Positions 55,155 through 63,997 are shown, numbered from the stretch's first letter. The stretch: DNA of 64,000 nt from Butyrivibrio sp. AE3004 (GCF_000703165.1 NZ_JNLQ01000002.1:930001-994000); one strand, 5' to 3'. Numbers and translations are program-made. Notes: generated by a model not told the origin, from the sequence alone.

Positions 55155-55559
55155 TTAAATTGATTTGTAACCCTTGTTTACGAGTATGTTCTCAACAGCA
55201 TATACATCGTCTGTATGCATAACCATGATAGGAAGTCCCGATTCACGGTTAAATGACAGATAAATATAGTTGACGTTGATATTGCTTTCATATAATGATT
55301 TGAGGATATTATCAAGCGCACCTACTGCGTCCGGACATTCAATACCAAGGACATGAGTGGTTTTGCAAATATATCCCTCGGATCTCAAAACATCAATACA
55401 CCTTTCGGGATCGGAAACAACCATTCTGATAATACCGTATTCGGCAGAATCGTTGGTTACAGATCCGAGTATATTAATATCATTTTTTCTGAGAATTCCT
55501 GTGATGTTCTGAAAACACCCCTTTTTGTTTTCAGCGTAAATAGATACCTGTTTTAACAT
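55155..55559 (-). CDS. Tandem ACT-domain protein
   Basis: About 134 aa, two ACT domains (about 1-65 and 70-134): VSIYAENKKGCFQNITGIL and VLGIECPDAVGALDNIL, each with the ligand-loop G. Small ACT-ACT proteins sense amino acids; in clostridia they often act as regulators near amino acid genes, but no such gene is adjacent. The ATG at 55559 has GGGAGGAG upstream; a longer frame to 55604 has no site. Confidence 0.86.
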   Translation of the reverse strand: MLKQVSIYAENKKGCFQNITGILRKNDINILGSVTNDSAEYGIIRMVVSDPERCIDVLRSEGYICKTTHVLGIECPDAVGALDNILKSLYESNINVNYIYLSFNRESGLPIMVMHTDDVYAVENILVNKGYKSI

Positions 55560-55622
55560 ACTGACTCCTCCCACAAAATGACTTAGGCCTGATTCAAAAA
55601 GCACATATTTCGAGCCTATTTA

Positions 55623-55631
55623 TGTTATAAT
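55623..55631 (+). promoter_or_regulatory. Extended -10 promoter of holA
   Basis: TGTTATAAT is a TGnTATAAT extended -10; no -35 match is found at 17 nt. Confidence 0.5.
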
Positions 55632-55665
55632 ACAACATATTGTGATTATGGAGCAAGGGGATAAT

Positions 55666-56682
55666 ATGGCTGCTAAAAAAACTACGGATTATCCGGCTAA
55701 GCAAAGGCAAATAAATGAAGACATACAGACAGGTAATTTCAGACCGTGTTATCTGATTTACGGAGAAGAGGTATATCTTAGAAAGCAGAACAGGGACAAA
55801 TTAAAAAAAGCTCTGCTTGGCATAGGTGATGCCATGAACATGCAGGTATATGAAGGTAATAACCTTAATCCCGGTGAGATAATTGATATGGCGGAGACGC
55901 TTCCTTTTTTTGCCGACAGGAGAGTTATTGTAATTGAGGATAGCGGTTTTTTTAAAAACGGTTGCCCTGAACTTGCTGACTATCTGAAAAATCCATCCGG
56001 GACAACAGCCTTTTTGTTCGTGGAGTCCGAAGTGGATAAGCGAAAGGATATGTATAAGGCCGTATCCAAGGTTGGACTTGATATAAATTGCGAAACACCC
56101 GATGAGCAGATGCTTTACAAATGGATTGCCGGCAGATTTAAGAACGAGGGGAAAGCAATTTCCGTAAGGGCAATAGCATATCTGATAAACAGAGTGGGTA
56201 CAGATATGTCCAACATGGTACATGAGATGGACAAGCTTGTAAGCTATTGCTACGAACGAAATGAAATAACTGAAAAAGATATAGATGCGGTATGTGCAAA
56301 CTGGCTGACCAGCAGGATTTTTGAAATGACTGATGCCATAGTTTTAAAGGACCAGGCTAAAGCCATGAAAATCTACTATGAGCTCCTGGCACTGAAAACT
56401 GCACCTGAACAGATACTTGCGCTCGTACTTAGGCAGTTTAACCAGCTTCTTCAGACAAAAGAGATGGCAGAGCTGGGCATGAATAAAAAGGATGTGGCAT
56501 CAAAAGTAGGAGTACATCCATTTGTTGCAGAAAAGCTGCTTGGCTGGTCGAGGAGCTATTCTATGAATGACTTAAAGGATGCTATCGATATGTGCCTTTC
56601 AAGTGATGAAGCTGTTAAGACGGGACGACTCGACAGGTTTATAAGTATTGAGATGATCATAGTTAAATCTACTTCGAGGTAA
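55666..56682 (+). CDS. holA: DNA polymerase III subunit delta
   Basis: Clamp-loader subunit that opens the sliding clamp. About 338 aa. The start CYLIYGEEVYLRKQ and the segments VIVIEDSGFFK, ISVRAIAYLINRVGTDMSNM, HPFVAEKLL and DRFI follow the family. AAGGGG lies 6 nt before ATG 55666. comEC-holA is a conserved neighbour pair, here separated by two small genes. Confidence 0.94.
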   Translation: MAAKKTTDYPAKQRQINEDIQTGNFRPCYLIYGEEVYLRKQNRDKLKKALLGIGDAMNMQVYEGNNLNPGEIIDMAETLPFFADRRVIVIEDSGFFKNGCPELADYLKNPSGTTAFLFVESEVDKRKDMYKAVSKVGLDINCETPDEQMLYKWIAGRFKNEGKAISVRAIAYLINRVGTDMSNMVHEMDKLVSYCYERNEITEKDIDAVCANWLTSRIFEMTDAIVLKDQAKAMKIYYELLALKTAPEQILALVLRQFNQLLQTKEMAELGMNKKDVASKVGVHPFVAEKLLGWSRSYSMNDLKDAIDMCLSSDEAVKTGRLDRFISIEMIIVKSTSR

Positions 56683-56782
56683 TGTACCATACGTAACTGA
56701 TTTATGGTAATATTAATAGACTGCATTGGCTTCTGTGTATGTAGCAGTATAAAAAACGGACATCCGACAGCATGTAGTCAGA

Positions 56783-56808
56783 TATAAACATGAGTTTATA
56801 GAGGAGGG
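56783..56808 (+). promoter_or_regulatory. Leader element copy at the DUF1653 gene
   Basis: TATAAAC (56783-56789), loop ATGA, GTTTATA (56794-56800) form a perfect 7-bp hairpin directly before GAGGAGGG. An upstream block ACGGACAT..GACA...TAGTCAG (56756-56781) is shared with prfA. Confidence 0.55.
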
Positions 56809-56816
56809 TTTTTATT

Positions 56817-57509
56817 TTGCTAAGACCAAAACCACAGGAATTATACAGACATTTTAAAGGTGGAAAATATCAGGTCATAACCATAGCAAGGGATGCTGAT
56901 ACCGGTGAGGAGCAGGTTGTGTATCAGGCTCTGTACGGAGACTATACGGTATACTGCAGACCACTTAAGGAATTTACTTCAGAGGTAGACAGGACAAAGT
57001 ATCCAAATGCCGATCAGAGAATGAGGTTTGAACCTTTTGTACCTGATGAAGGAAAGGCAGCTGATGAGGCAAAACGTCACTTTGAAATTCCGAAGGGACT
57101 GGGTATCGGTGAGAAGAGAGATAATACTCCGAAAACAGCAGATAGAGCAAAAGAGGATGAGGCTAAAAACAGCAACGTTATAAAGCCTGAACCGATAAAG
57201 AAAAACGATTCGGCAAAAACAGAGGAGAATGATTTTAATCCTAATTATATGAATCGTACAATAGAGCAGGAGGCTGAAGAATTCGGAATGAATCCTCTTG
57301 TTGTCAGATTCCTTGATGCGGGAAGTTCCTCAGAGAGGCTGGAAGTATTGAATCTTATCAGACCGATTGTAACTAATGATATGATAGATATTATGGCAAT
57401 GTCCATCGATACCGAAATTCCGGGAGATGATCCCGATTTGAGATGCGGTGAACTCAGAGAGTGTCTTTTGACAAAGCAGAGATTCGAGGTTACCAGACTT
57501 CGCAGTTAA
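56817..57509 (+). CDS. DUF1653 domain protein
   Basis: 230 aa. Residues 1-75 are a DUF1653 domain (YRHFKGGKYQVI...VVYQALYGDYTVYCRPLKEF). A K/E-rich linker (about 95-140) leads to a helical C-terminal part (about 145-230) that I do not recognise. Start is TTG at 56817, chosen because GAGGAGGG is 8 nt upstream and no ATG fits. Function unknown. Confidence 0.85.
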   Translation: MLRPKPQELYRHFKGGKYQVITIARDADTGEEQVVYQALYGDYTVYCRPLKEFTSEVDRTKYPNADQRMRFEPFVPDEGKAADEAKRHFEIPKGLGIGEKRDNTPKTADRAKEDEAKNSNVIKPEPIKKNDSAKTEENDFNPNYMNRTIEQEAEEFGMNPLVVRFLDAGSSSERLEVLNLIRPIVTNDMIDIMAMSIDTEIPGDDPDLRCGELRECLLTKQRFEVTRLRS

Positions 57510-57538
57510 TTTGATTTTTGAAGGAGATATGAAAAAAG

Positions 57539-58564
57539 ATGAAGTTACTTAGTATAGCGATACCCTGTTACAATTCGCAGGACTATATGCGAAAATGTAT
57601 AGATTCTCTTCTTGTTGGCGGAGAGGATGTGGAAATACTTATTGTTGACGATGGTTCTAAGGATAACACCGGGATGATCGCTGATGAATACGCGGAAAAA
57701 TATCCTACAATATGTAAAGCAATTCATAAAAAGAACGGTGGACATGGCTCTGCGGTAAATGCAGGTCTTGAGAATGCTACAGGACTCTACTTTAAGGTTG
57801 TAGACAGTGATGACTGGGTTAAGGAAATAGCATACAGAAAAATTCTGACAACCCTGGAGGAATTTGTTGGCGGAAGTGAGAGACTTGACCTCCTTATAAG
57901 CAACTTTGTATATAACAAAGAGGGCGAGCACCGTCATAAGGTTATGAGATACAACAGAATGTTTCCTATTGAGGAACTGTTTACATGGGATGATGTAAAG
58001 AAGATCAGTATAGGACATTACCTCCTGATGCATTCGGTTATCTTCAGAACAAAGCTTTTACGTGATTGCGGCTTAAAGCTTCCGGAGCATACATTCTACG
58101 TGGATAATATATATGTTTTCAATCCACTTCCGTTTGTTAAGACAATGTATTATCTTGATGTGAACTTCTATTACTACTACATAGGAAGACAAGACCAGTC
58201 TGTTAACCAGAATATCATGATCTCAAGACTTGATCAGCAGGTAAGGGTAAACAAGATCATGGTTGATTACTATGTTGAGAACATTGGAATGATTCGCTCA
58301 AATAAAAAGCGCTATCATTATATGTTCAACTACCTTGAGATAGTAACAGCAATTTCTACAATACTGATGATTGCTTCGGGAACAAAAGAAAACCTGGAAA
58401 GAAGAAAAGAGCTGATGAGGTACATAAAGAACAAGAGTCTTTTGTTGTACTGTAAGCTAAGATACAGAATAGAAGGCGTGTTTGTCTACCTTCCTGGTAA
58501 AGGTGGAAGAAAGATTACACTCACGGGTTATAAGATTGCCCAGAAGCTTTACAATTTTAATTAA
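57539..58564 (+). CDS. Family 2 glycosyltransferase
   Basis: 341 aa, GT-A fold. SIAIPCYNSQDYMRKCIDSL, the nucleotide-binding IVDDGSKDNT and the metal site DSDDW are present, and a C-terminal helical part (about 215-341) follows. No membrane helix. Acceptor unknown; cell-surface polysaccharide or teichoic-type decoration is usual for the family. GGAG is 12 nt upstream, with a closer ATG (57529) opening a 7-codon frame. Confidence 0.92.
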   Translation: MKLLSIAIPCYNSQDYMRKCIDSLLVGGEDVEILIVDDGSKDNTGMIADEYAEKYPTICKAIHKKNGGHGSAVNAGLENATGLYFKVVDSDDWVKEIAYRKILTTLEEFVGGSERLDLLISNFVYNKEGEHRHKVMRYNRMFPIEELFTWDDVKKISIGHYLLMHSVIFRTKLLRDCGLKLPEHTFYVDNIYVFNPLPFVKTMYYLDVNFYYYYIGRQDQSVNQNIMISRLDQQVRVNKIMVDYYVENIGMIRSNKKRYHYMFNYLEIVTAISTILMIASGTKENLERRKELMRYIKNKSLLLYCKLRYRIEGVFVYLPGKGGRKITLTGYKIAQKLYNFN

Positions 58565-58580
58565 AAAATTGCTAATAAAA

Positions 58581-58616
58581 ATGGCTATGTGCTTATAAGC
58601 ACATAGCCATATTTTT
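58581..58616. terminator. Bidirectional terminator
   Basis: ATGGCTATGTGCTTA (58581-58595) pairs perfectly with TAAGCACATAGCCAT (58596-58610), flanked by A and T runs, between convergent genes. Confidence 0.9.
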
Positions 58617-59332
58617 TATTGCATAGCTCTTTTTGCTTTTTCTTTTTCGATGTAACGATGATAAGCGTTTACAACCAATTCGCTCTTGTAAACTACAAGA
58701 TTGGTAGTTGTCGCAAAGATTATACCGCCAAGTACATCGATTACCGAGTGCTGCTTAATGAACATCGTTGAAAGGATGATCAATATGCAGAAGACAAGTG
58801 AACTGTTCTTAAGCCATTTTGAAAAACGCTTTGAATTCATCACTGCCAGATGTGTACCGATTGCATTATACACATGGATACTGGGCCAAAGGTTTGTCGG
58901 CGTATCAGTGTGATACAGATGCGTGATCATCTGGGTAAAGATGTTATCTCTTGGCATAACAGCAGGCCTCATGTACTGAATGTTAGGCCAGATGGATGAT
59001 ATTATCAAAAACAACGTCATTCCTGTAAAGAAAAATGCTGCATTCTTGAAAAAGTCTTCCAGGTCATACATAAGCAGGAACAGAAAGAAAAAGAATGCAC
59101 AATACGCAAACCAACCAAGGTAGGGTATGATAAAAATTTCAAGGAACGGAATCTTATCATCTAAAGCCGCATGTATCTCTGTATAATGTAATTGCTTTGT
59201 GTTTTCCAAATGAAAGAACCATGTGAGGTAAACAAAACCGTAAATGATAACCGGTATAAGGCATCTGATGGTGACCTCGAGTCTTTCTTTGGTCCAAGGC
59301 TTGTCAAACCATTTTGATGTTCTTTTTTCCAT
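58616..59332 (-). CDS. PAP2-superfamily membrane protein
   Basis: About 238 aa, six membrane helices. The three PAP2 phosphatase motifs are visible in loose form: YMRPAVMPR, PSIHVYN and KQHSVIDVLGG (His and Asp of the active site). Likely a lipid phosphatase or an inositol-phosphotransferase-like enzyme (Aur1/Ipt1 group). ATG at 59332 has AGGTGAG spaced 6 nt; a GTG at 59344 is inside that site. The lipid kinase gene upstream is on the same strand. Confidence 0.85.
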   Translation of the reverse strand: MEKRTSKWFDKPWTKERLEVTIRCLIPVIIYGFVYLTWFFHLENTKQLHYTEIHAALDDKIPFLEIFIIPYLGWFAYCAFFFFLFLLMYDLEDFFKNAAFFFTGMTLFLIISSIWPNIQYMRPAVMPRDNIFTQMITHLYHTDTPTNLWPSIHVYNAIGTHLAVMNSKRFSKWLKNSSLVFCILIILSTMFIKQHSVIDVLGGIIFATTTNLVVYKSELVVNAYHRYIEKEKAKRAMQ

Positions 59333-59461
59333 AAAAATTCTCACCTTATTTCGTTAAAAACGCATAACTACTACGCTTTCTACTATACAGCGGCGGAAAT
59401 CTTTTATCAAATGAAAAACTGTACAAAAATCATAAAAAAAGTATAAATTTCTAGTAATTTT

Positions 59462-60460
59462 TCACGATAAAAGACTGAGCTTTTTATGATGGCAGGTTAA
59501 AGTAATAGAATCTGATTTTAGTAAAACTTCGCCATCGGTATGAACCCACATGGGAATGGAAGTCTTTATCATGATTTTTTTTGCTCTTATATGATAGATT
59601 CCGGGAAGTCCGTAATGCTTTCCGAAATATGCAAGGGGCAGAGTTTTGAATATCTGCTTTTTGGTAAGGTCACCACCTGCTATCAGGTCGAAATAACCAT
59701 CCTGATAATCCGCATCCGGCGCAAACTTAAAGCCGCCTCCCTCGTATGCATGTATCATAGCGGCAGCGAAGATGAGGTGATCGATGTGAATATGCTTGCC
59801 GTCATCTGTCTCAATATCGCAGGAAGGCTGATCAGCGTGAAGTATCTGCCTGATAGCAATAATACCGTAAGTCAGCTTGCCGAGTCCGATCCTGTTAAGC
59901 TTGTTTTTGGTGTTTGATGAAAGTGCTTCTTCACATACTGCGGCATCAAATCCGATCCCTGCGCTGACATCGAAGCGCCTGTCCTCTGAAATACGTTCAT
60001 CATGCAATCTTGAAAAGGTTTTTGTCATATGATCGTAGTGAACATTACCTATATCCAGTTTTCTTACAACCTCATCTTTGAGGATCCGATCGATCAATAC
60101 CTCGGGATCCTTAGGTAAACCAAGATCTCTTACAAAATCATTGCCGGAACCTAGAGGAATGACCGCAAGGCGAACTTTATCAAAATTCTGGATGCCGGAA
60201 ATGACCTCATTTATCGTACCATCGCCGCCCATGACGACAATGTTTAAAGGACTATCGGCTTCCGGACTGTTTTTGGAAGAGGCATCATCCTCAGCTTTTT
60301 CTTCGGTAAGCCTTTTTGCAACATTCATGGCATGTCCGGGCCCTTTTGTAAAGATAACCTTATAAGGTTTACCCAATGCTTTGCACTTTTCTTCAAATAA
60401 ATTATAGATGTTTTTTCCATGCCCTGATCTGGCAGAGGGATTTACAATACAATAAAACAT
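59462..60460 (-). CDS. Diacylglycerol/lipid kinase family protein (YegS/DgkB-like)
   Basis: 332 aa. Nucleotide motif GGDGT at 78-82, PLGSGNDFVRDLG and GIGFDAAV are the kinase-fold hallmarks, with a C-terminal beta-sandwich (about 215-332; GGGFKFAPDADYQDG). DgkB in Gram-positives recycles diacylglycerol from teichoic acid synthesis. An acidic insert (about 54-70, EEKAEDDASSKNSPEAD) is not usual. Forms a likely unit with the PAP2 gene. Confidence 0.92.
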   Translation of the reverse strand: MFYCIVNPSARSGHGKNIYNLFEEKCKALGKPYKVIFTKGPGHAMNVAKRLTEEKAEDDASSKNSPEADSPLNIVVMGGDGTINEVISGIQNFDKVRLAVIPLGSGNDFVRDLGLPKDPEVLIDRILKDEVVRKLDIGNVHYDHMTKTFSRLHDERISEDRRFDVSAGIGFDAAVCEEALSSNTKNKLNRIGLGKLTYGIIAIRQILHADQPSCDIETDDGKHIHIDHLIFAAAMIHAYEGGGFKFAPDADYQDGYFDLIAGGDLTKKQIFKTLPLAYFGKHYGLPGIYHIRAKKIMIKTSIPMWVHTDGEVLLKSDSITLTCHHKKLSLLS

Positions 60461-60549
60461 ATGATAACTCCGGATTATTGAAAATATATCAATAAAAGTA
60501 TATCAAAAAATAATGATTGCGAAAATAAACAGTAACTTTAAACAATCTT

Positions 60550-60578
60550 TTGACACTCCAATTAATATATGCTATGAT
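60550..60578 (+). promoter_or_regulatory. glyA promoter
   Basis: TTGACA (60550-60555), 17-nt spacer, TATGAT (60573-60578): strong sigma-A type. Confidence 0.8.
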
Positions 60579-60640
60579 ACATCACAAAATTGCTTTAACA
60601 CATTAAAACGTCAAATTATCGAAGCGGAGGAAATGCAGGT

Positions 60641-61879
60641 ATGTATTCATTGGATGAAGTAAGAAATGTTGATCCGGACATTGCGTCTCTGATTGTTGAA
60701 GAAATGGAGCGTCAGAACGATCATATCGAATTGATCGCATCTGAAAACTGGACCAGTAAGGCTGTAATGGCAGCTATGGGCAGCCCACTTACCAACAAAT
60801 ATGCAGAAGGATTACCGGGAAAACGCTACTACGGTGGTTGTCAGGTTGTTGATAAGGTTGAGAACATTGCAAGAGAGAGAGCAAAAGAGCTTTTCCATTG
60901 TGACTATGCAAATGTTCAGCCTCATTCCGGAGCGCAGGCTAACCTTGCCGTTCAGTTTGCACTTCTTAAGCCCGGCGATACAATTCTTGGAATGAATCTC
61001 AGCCAGGGAGGACATCTTTCACACGGAAGCCCGGCTAATATTTCAGGAACATATTACAATGTAGTTGCTTACGGTGTTGATGAAAATGGCTTCATCGATT
61101 ACGAAGAAGTTAAGAGACTTGCCAAGGAACATCAGCCTAAGCTTATCATTGCAGGTGCATCAGCATACTGCAGAACAATTGATTTTGCAAAATTCCGTGA
61201 GGCAGCAGACATTTGCGGAGCTGTTCTTATGGTTGACATTGCACACATTGCAGGACTTGTTGCAGCAGGCGTTCATCCAAGCCCATTCCCTTATGCAGAC
61301 GTTGTTACAACAACAACACATAAGACACTTAGAGGACCCAGAGGCGGACTTATTCTCTGGAACCAGGAGGCACAGGATAAATATAAGTTTAACAAGGCAG
61401 TTTTCCCGGGAATTCAGGGAGGCCCTCTTGAACACGTAGTAGCAGCAAAGGCTGTATGCTTCAAGGAAGCACTTTCTCCTGAGTTTAAGACTTATGCTGA
61501 GCAGGTTGTAAAAAATGCAAAGGCACTGAGCGAAGGACTTATGAGCAGAGGAATTCAGATCGTATCAGGTGGTACCGACAATCACCTTATGCTGATCGAC
61601 CTCACAAATTTTGATCTTACAGGTAAGGATGTGGAAGCATGGCTTGACGATGCACACATCACAGCAAATAAGAACACAATTCCTAACGAGAAGCAGTCAC
61701 CTTTTGTAACAAGCGGAATCAGACTTGGTACACCTGCCGTTACAACACGCGGAATGGATGAAAATGATATGGACAAAATTGCTGAAGCAATTTCCATAGT
61801 TATTAAGAACAAAGGTGAGAAAAACGACGAAGCCAGAGCAATAATCAAAGAATTAACTGCAAAATATCCGCTAATTTAA
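60641..61879 (+). CDS. glyA: Serine hydroxymethyltransferase
   Basis: Interconverts serine and glycine with tetrahydrofolate; main source of one-carbon units. 412 aa. PLP Lys228 in [28 protein letters not shown] and PHSGAQAN are intact. AGCGGAGG ribosome site. Single-gene unit with its own promoter and terminator. Confidence 0.97.
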   Translation: MYSLDEVRNVDPDIASLIVEEMERQNDHIELIASENWTSKAVMAAMGSPLTNKYAEGLPGKRYYGGCQVVDKVENIARERAKELFHCDYANVQPHSGAQANLAVQFALLKPGDTILGMNLSQGGHLSHGSPANISGTYYNVVAYGVDENGFIDYEEVKRLAKEHQPKLIIAGASAYCRTIDFAKFREAADICGAVLMVDIAHIAGLVAAGVHPSPFPYADVVTTTTHKTLRGPRGGLILWNQEAQDKYKFNKAVFPGIQGGPLEHVVAAKAVCFKEALSPEFKTYAEQVVKNAKALSEGLMSRGIQIVSGGTDNHLMLIDLTNFDLTGKDVEAWLDDAHITANKNTIPNEKQSPFVTSGIRLGTPAVTTRGMDENDMDKIAEAISIVIKNKGEKNDEARAIIKELTAKYPLI

Positions 61880-61901
61880 ACAATATATTGTAGTACGCAG
61901 C

Positions 61902-61937
61902 TGCCCTTACTCAAGTTATAGAGTAAGGGCACTTTTT
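61902..61937 (+). terminator. Terminator of glyA
   Basis: TGCCCTTACTC (61902-61912) pairs with GAGTAAGGGCA (61921-61931), then CTTTTT. Confidence 0.9.
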
Positions 61938-62079
61938 ATGCAATTTTATTCTGAATATCGAGAAGTAAAAACGGTATTTTGAATTGTATATAAATTATAC
62001 CTATTTAAAACAATTTATCAGAAAACCAAAATTAATTAACGCAATAATCTAAATACAGAAAAATAATTTAAAAAATGTA

Positions 62080-62108
62080 TTGACAATTAATAAAAACCTA
62101 TGTATACT
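62080..62108 (+). promoter_or_regulatory. Promoter of the intergenic RNA
   Basis: TTGACA (62080-62085), 17-nt spacer, TATACT (62103-62108), 5 of 6 in the -10. No open reading frame follows. Confidence 0.75.
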
Positions 62109-62114
62109 ACGTTT

Positions 62115-62490
62115 AAAGATAAGAGAAAGAGAGAACTTCTTTCAAAGTATTCAGTATCGAGGCTGAAAGAAATGGAGGTACGGTCCAAAGGGAACTTAAG
62201 TTTTAGCTCTAAATCTTAGTTTTAGTTTTTTCGGAAAGGAAGGTATAGTCCGCCGAACAATTAAAGTAACACCTCAAACAATAGTGAATATCCAACACAA
62301 CGAGCTTTAGTACATGACATAGTGGCGAATGCATAGTCGTCGAACTAGCCGTCACAGCATACGAGTGCAAAGGTTAATGGAAAGGGCAGAGTTGAGAAAT
62401 TGGAGGTAAGTCCATTGGACAACGAATCACAATTTGATTATGCGTAAGGGCGAATGTATAAACGGAAATGCATTCGCCCTTATGCTTTTC
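62115..62490 (+). ncRNA. Candidate structured noncoding RNA, family unknown
   Basis: A transcript of about 375 nt from a strong promoter to a strong terminator with no convincing frame inside. Visible helices: TTCAG/CTGAA (62150-62167), a 12-bp hairpin (62193-62221), TTCGG/CCGAA (62230-62257) and AATCA/TGATT (62425-62439). A short motif GGA-(A/G)GGTA-...-TCC recurs three times (62174-62186, 62238-62251, 62402-62413). It lacks the key sequences of tmRNA, RNase P RNA, SRP RNA and the riboswitches I know. It could be a trans-acting RNA or a long leader of the GH3-like gene. Confidence 0.6.
62442..62490 (+). terminator. Terminator of the intergenic RNA
   Basis: GCGTAAGGGCGAATG (62442-62456) pairs with CATTCGCCCTTATGC (62471-62485, one G-T pair), then TTTTC. 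Confidence 0.88.
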
Positions 62491-62548
62491 TATGTTATGT
62501 AAAAAAGTTGTAATCCTGACCTGTGTTCTTAAAAATTAAGTTGTGACA

Positions 62549-62570
62549 TTACCACAATATTTTGTGGTAA
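62549..62570. promoter_or_regulatory. Palindrome before the GH3-like gene
   Basis: TTACCACAA (62549-62557) and TTGTGGTAA (62562-62570) are perfect complements around TATT, followed by AATCTTTTTC. It may be an operator or a weak terminator. Confidence 0.45.
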
Positions 62571-62656
62571 AATCTTTTTCTTATGGTAGAACTTGTATCA
62601 TGTGTATGATATACTTTAATTAAGTTTTTAGGGGAATTTTCCATTGGGGAGGAAAT

Positions 62657-63946
62657 ATGGAAGATAAAATGAATAATAATGGCGGTTCTGAAAGAGATGT
62701 TCGCAGAGAGTTAAGAAGACAGCGCAGGATTAGAGCACAGATAACAGCATATGCTATAACAGGTATATTAGGAGTATCAGTTGCTTCCGGCGCATTTTTT
62801 TCTGTAAATAAGATTATTGGAGCTGTGAAAGCATATAATGCCGAGGTTGAGGAGACTGTTGCGGAGGCAAAGGAAGTAAATGCCCTGCCTGCAGCTGTTG
62901 AATCACCTGACGAAAGTGTAACTGACACCGAAGTATTAAACAGTGATTCCATGCTCGATAATATAGTTGATACTTGTATTTCCGAGATGCCTTTGGAGGA
63001 TAGGGTAGCGGGATTGTTCATGGTATCACCTGAACAGCTTACCGGTTCAGACGCTGTAGTCAAGGCCGGAACCGGAACTCAGGAAGCACTCAATAGCTAT
63101 GCGGTAGGTGGCCTTCTGTATGTATCCAAAAACATAAAGGATGCCGGCCAGATTAAAGATATGCTCAGTACTACCGTATCTATGAGCAAATATCCTTTGT
63201 TTATGTCTACTGTTGAGGTTGGAGGAGAAAAAAGTATTGTAGCTAATGCGCTTTCTCTTGATCCGGTCGCATCACCCTCAGAGCTTGGAGCATCCGGCAA
63301 TGCTGATGAAGCATACAATACTGCATCAAAAGTAGCTGATTATCTCAATGCCTATGGCTTTAACATGAACCTTGGTGTAAATGCCAATCTGTCGGATTCC
63401 GGTAATTCTTTCGGAACAGATCCAAAGCTTGTATCAGCAATGGTTGGAAAAACTGTTGAGGGACTTCAGACATTTGGAGTTTCTGCGTGTCTTCAGTTTT
63501 TCCCTGAAACAGTAAACAGCGGTAATTCCTTAGAGGGGATGGCTGATGCGCTTGCTCCTTTCAGAGCAGGAATTGATGCCGGTGCAAGTATGATCATGGT
63601 ATGTACCGCTCCTTCAACCGGAATTACAGGAGATGATACACCATCATGCCTTAGCTCCACCGTTATACAGGACGTTTTAAGAGGACAGCTTGGCTATGAC
63701 GGAATAATAATTACCGATTCACTTTCTGATGTTGCAGACAGATATTCTTCTGCTGATGCTGCTGTTGCAGCACTGCAGGCCGGTGCGGATATGATATTCC
63801 TACCGGAAAACTTTGCTGAAAGCTATCAGGGAGTTCTTGCAGCAGTTCAGAACGGAGTTATTTCCGAGGACAGAATAAACGAATCACTTCGGAGAATATA
63901 CAGAGTAAAATATGCTGACAAAGTTGAAGAAATAGCAGGTGAATAA
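62657..63946 (+). CDS. Membrane-anchored GH3-like protein with degraded active site
   Basis: 429 aa. A basic cytoplasmic start (about 1-28), one membrane helix (about 30-52), a spacer, and a GH3 (NagZ-like) barrel (about 105-425). The nucleophile region GIIITDSLSD keeps Asp. But the loop that normally reads KHFPGHG with the catalytic His reads LQFFPETVN, and the D/EEGG substrate segment reads VEVGG. It is probably not a normal hexosaminidase and may bind muropeptides or act structurally. GGGGAGG ribosome site. Confidence 0.8.
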   Translation: MEDKMNNNGGSERDVRRELRRQRRIRAQITAYAITGILGVSVASGAFFSVNKIIGAVKAYNAEVEETVAEAKEVNALPAAVESPDESVTDTEVLNSDSMLDNIVDTCISEMPLEDRVAGLFMVSPEQLTGSDAVVKAGTGTQEALNSYAVGGLLYVSKNIKDAGQIKDMLSTTVSMSKYPLFMSTVEVGGEKSIVANALSLDPVASPSELGASGNADEAYNTASKVADYLNAYGFNMNLGVNANLSDSGNSFGTDPKLVSAMVGKTVEGLQTFGVSACLQFFPETVNSGNSLEGMADALAPFRAGIDAGASMIMVCTAPSTGITGDDTPSCLSSTVIQDVLRGQLGYDGIIITDSLSDVADRYSSADAAVAALQAGADMIFLPENFAESYQGVLAAVQNGVISEDRINESLRRIYRVKYADKVEEIAGE

Positions 63947-63962
63947 TTTCAAAAATAAAACT

Positions 63963-63997
63963 GCCGCCGCATCAGTACAAAGACTGAGTGCGGCGGC
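63963..63997 (+). terminator. Terminator of the GH3-like gene
   Basis: GCCGCCGCATCAGT pairs with ACTGAGTGCGGCGGC (one bulged G). The expected T run lies past the window end. Confidence 0.7.

Noticed and set aside
62115..62490. tmRNA, RNase P RNA or SRP RNA
   Set aside because: None of the hallmark sequences (tRNA-like ends, GAGGAAAGTCC, GGTCAGGTCCGGAAGGAAGC) is present; a GGAAAGGAAGG stretch only resembles the SRP loop.
62650..63946. Active NagZ beta-N-acetylhexosaminidase
   Set aside because: The catalytic His loop is missing, so an ordinary enzyme name would be misleading.
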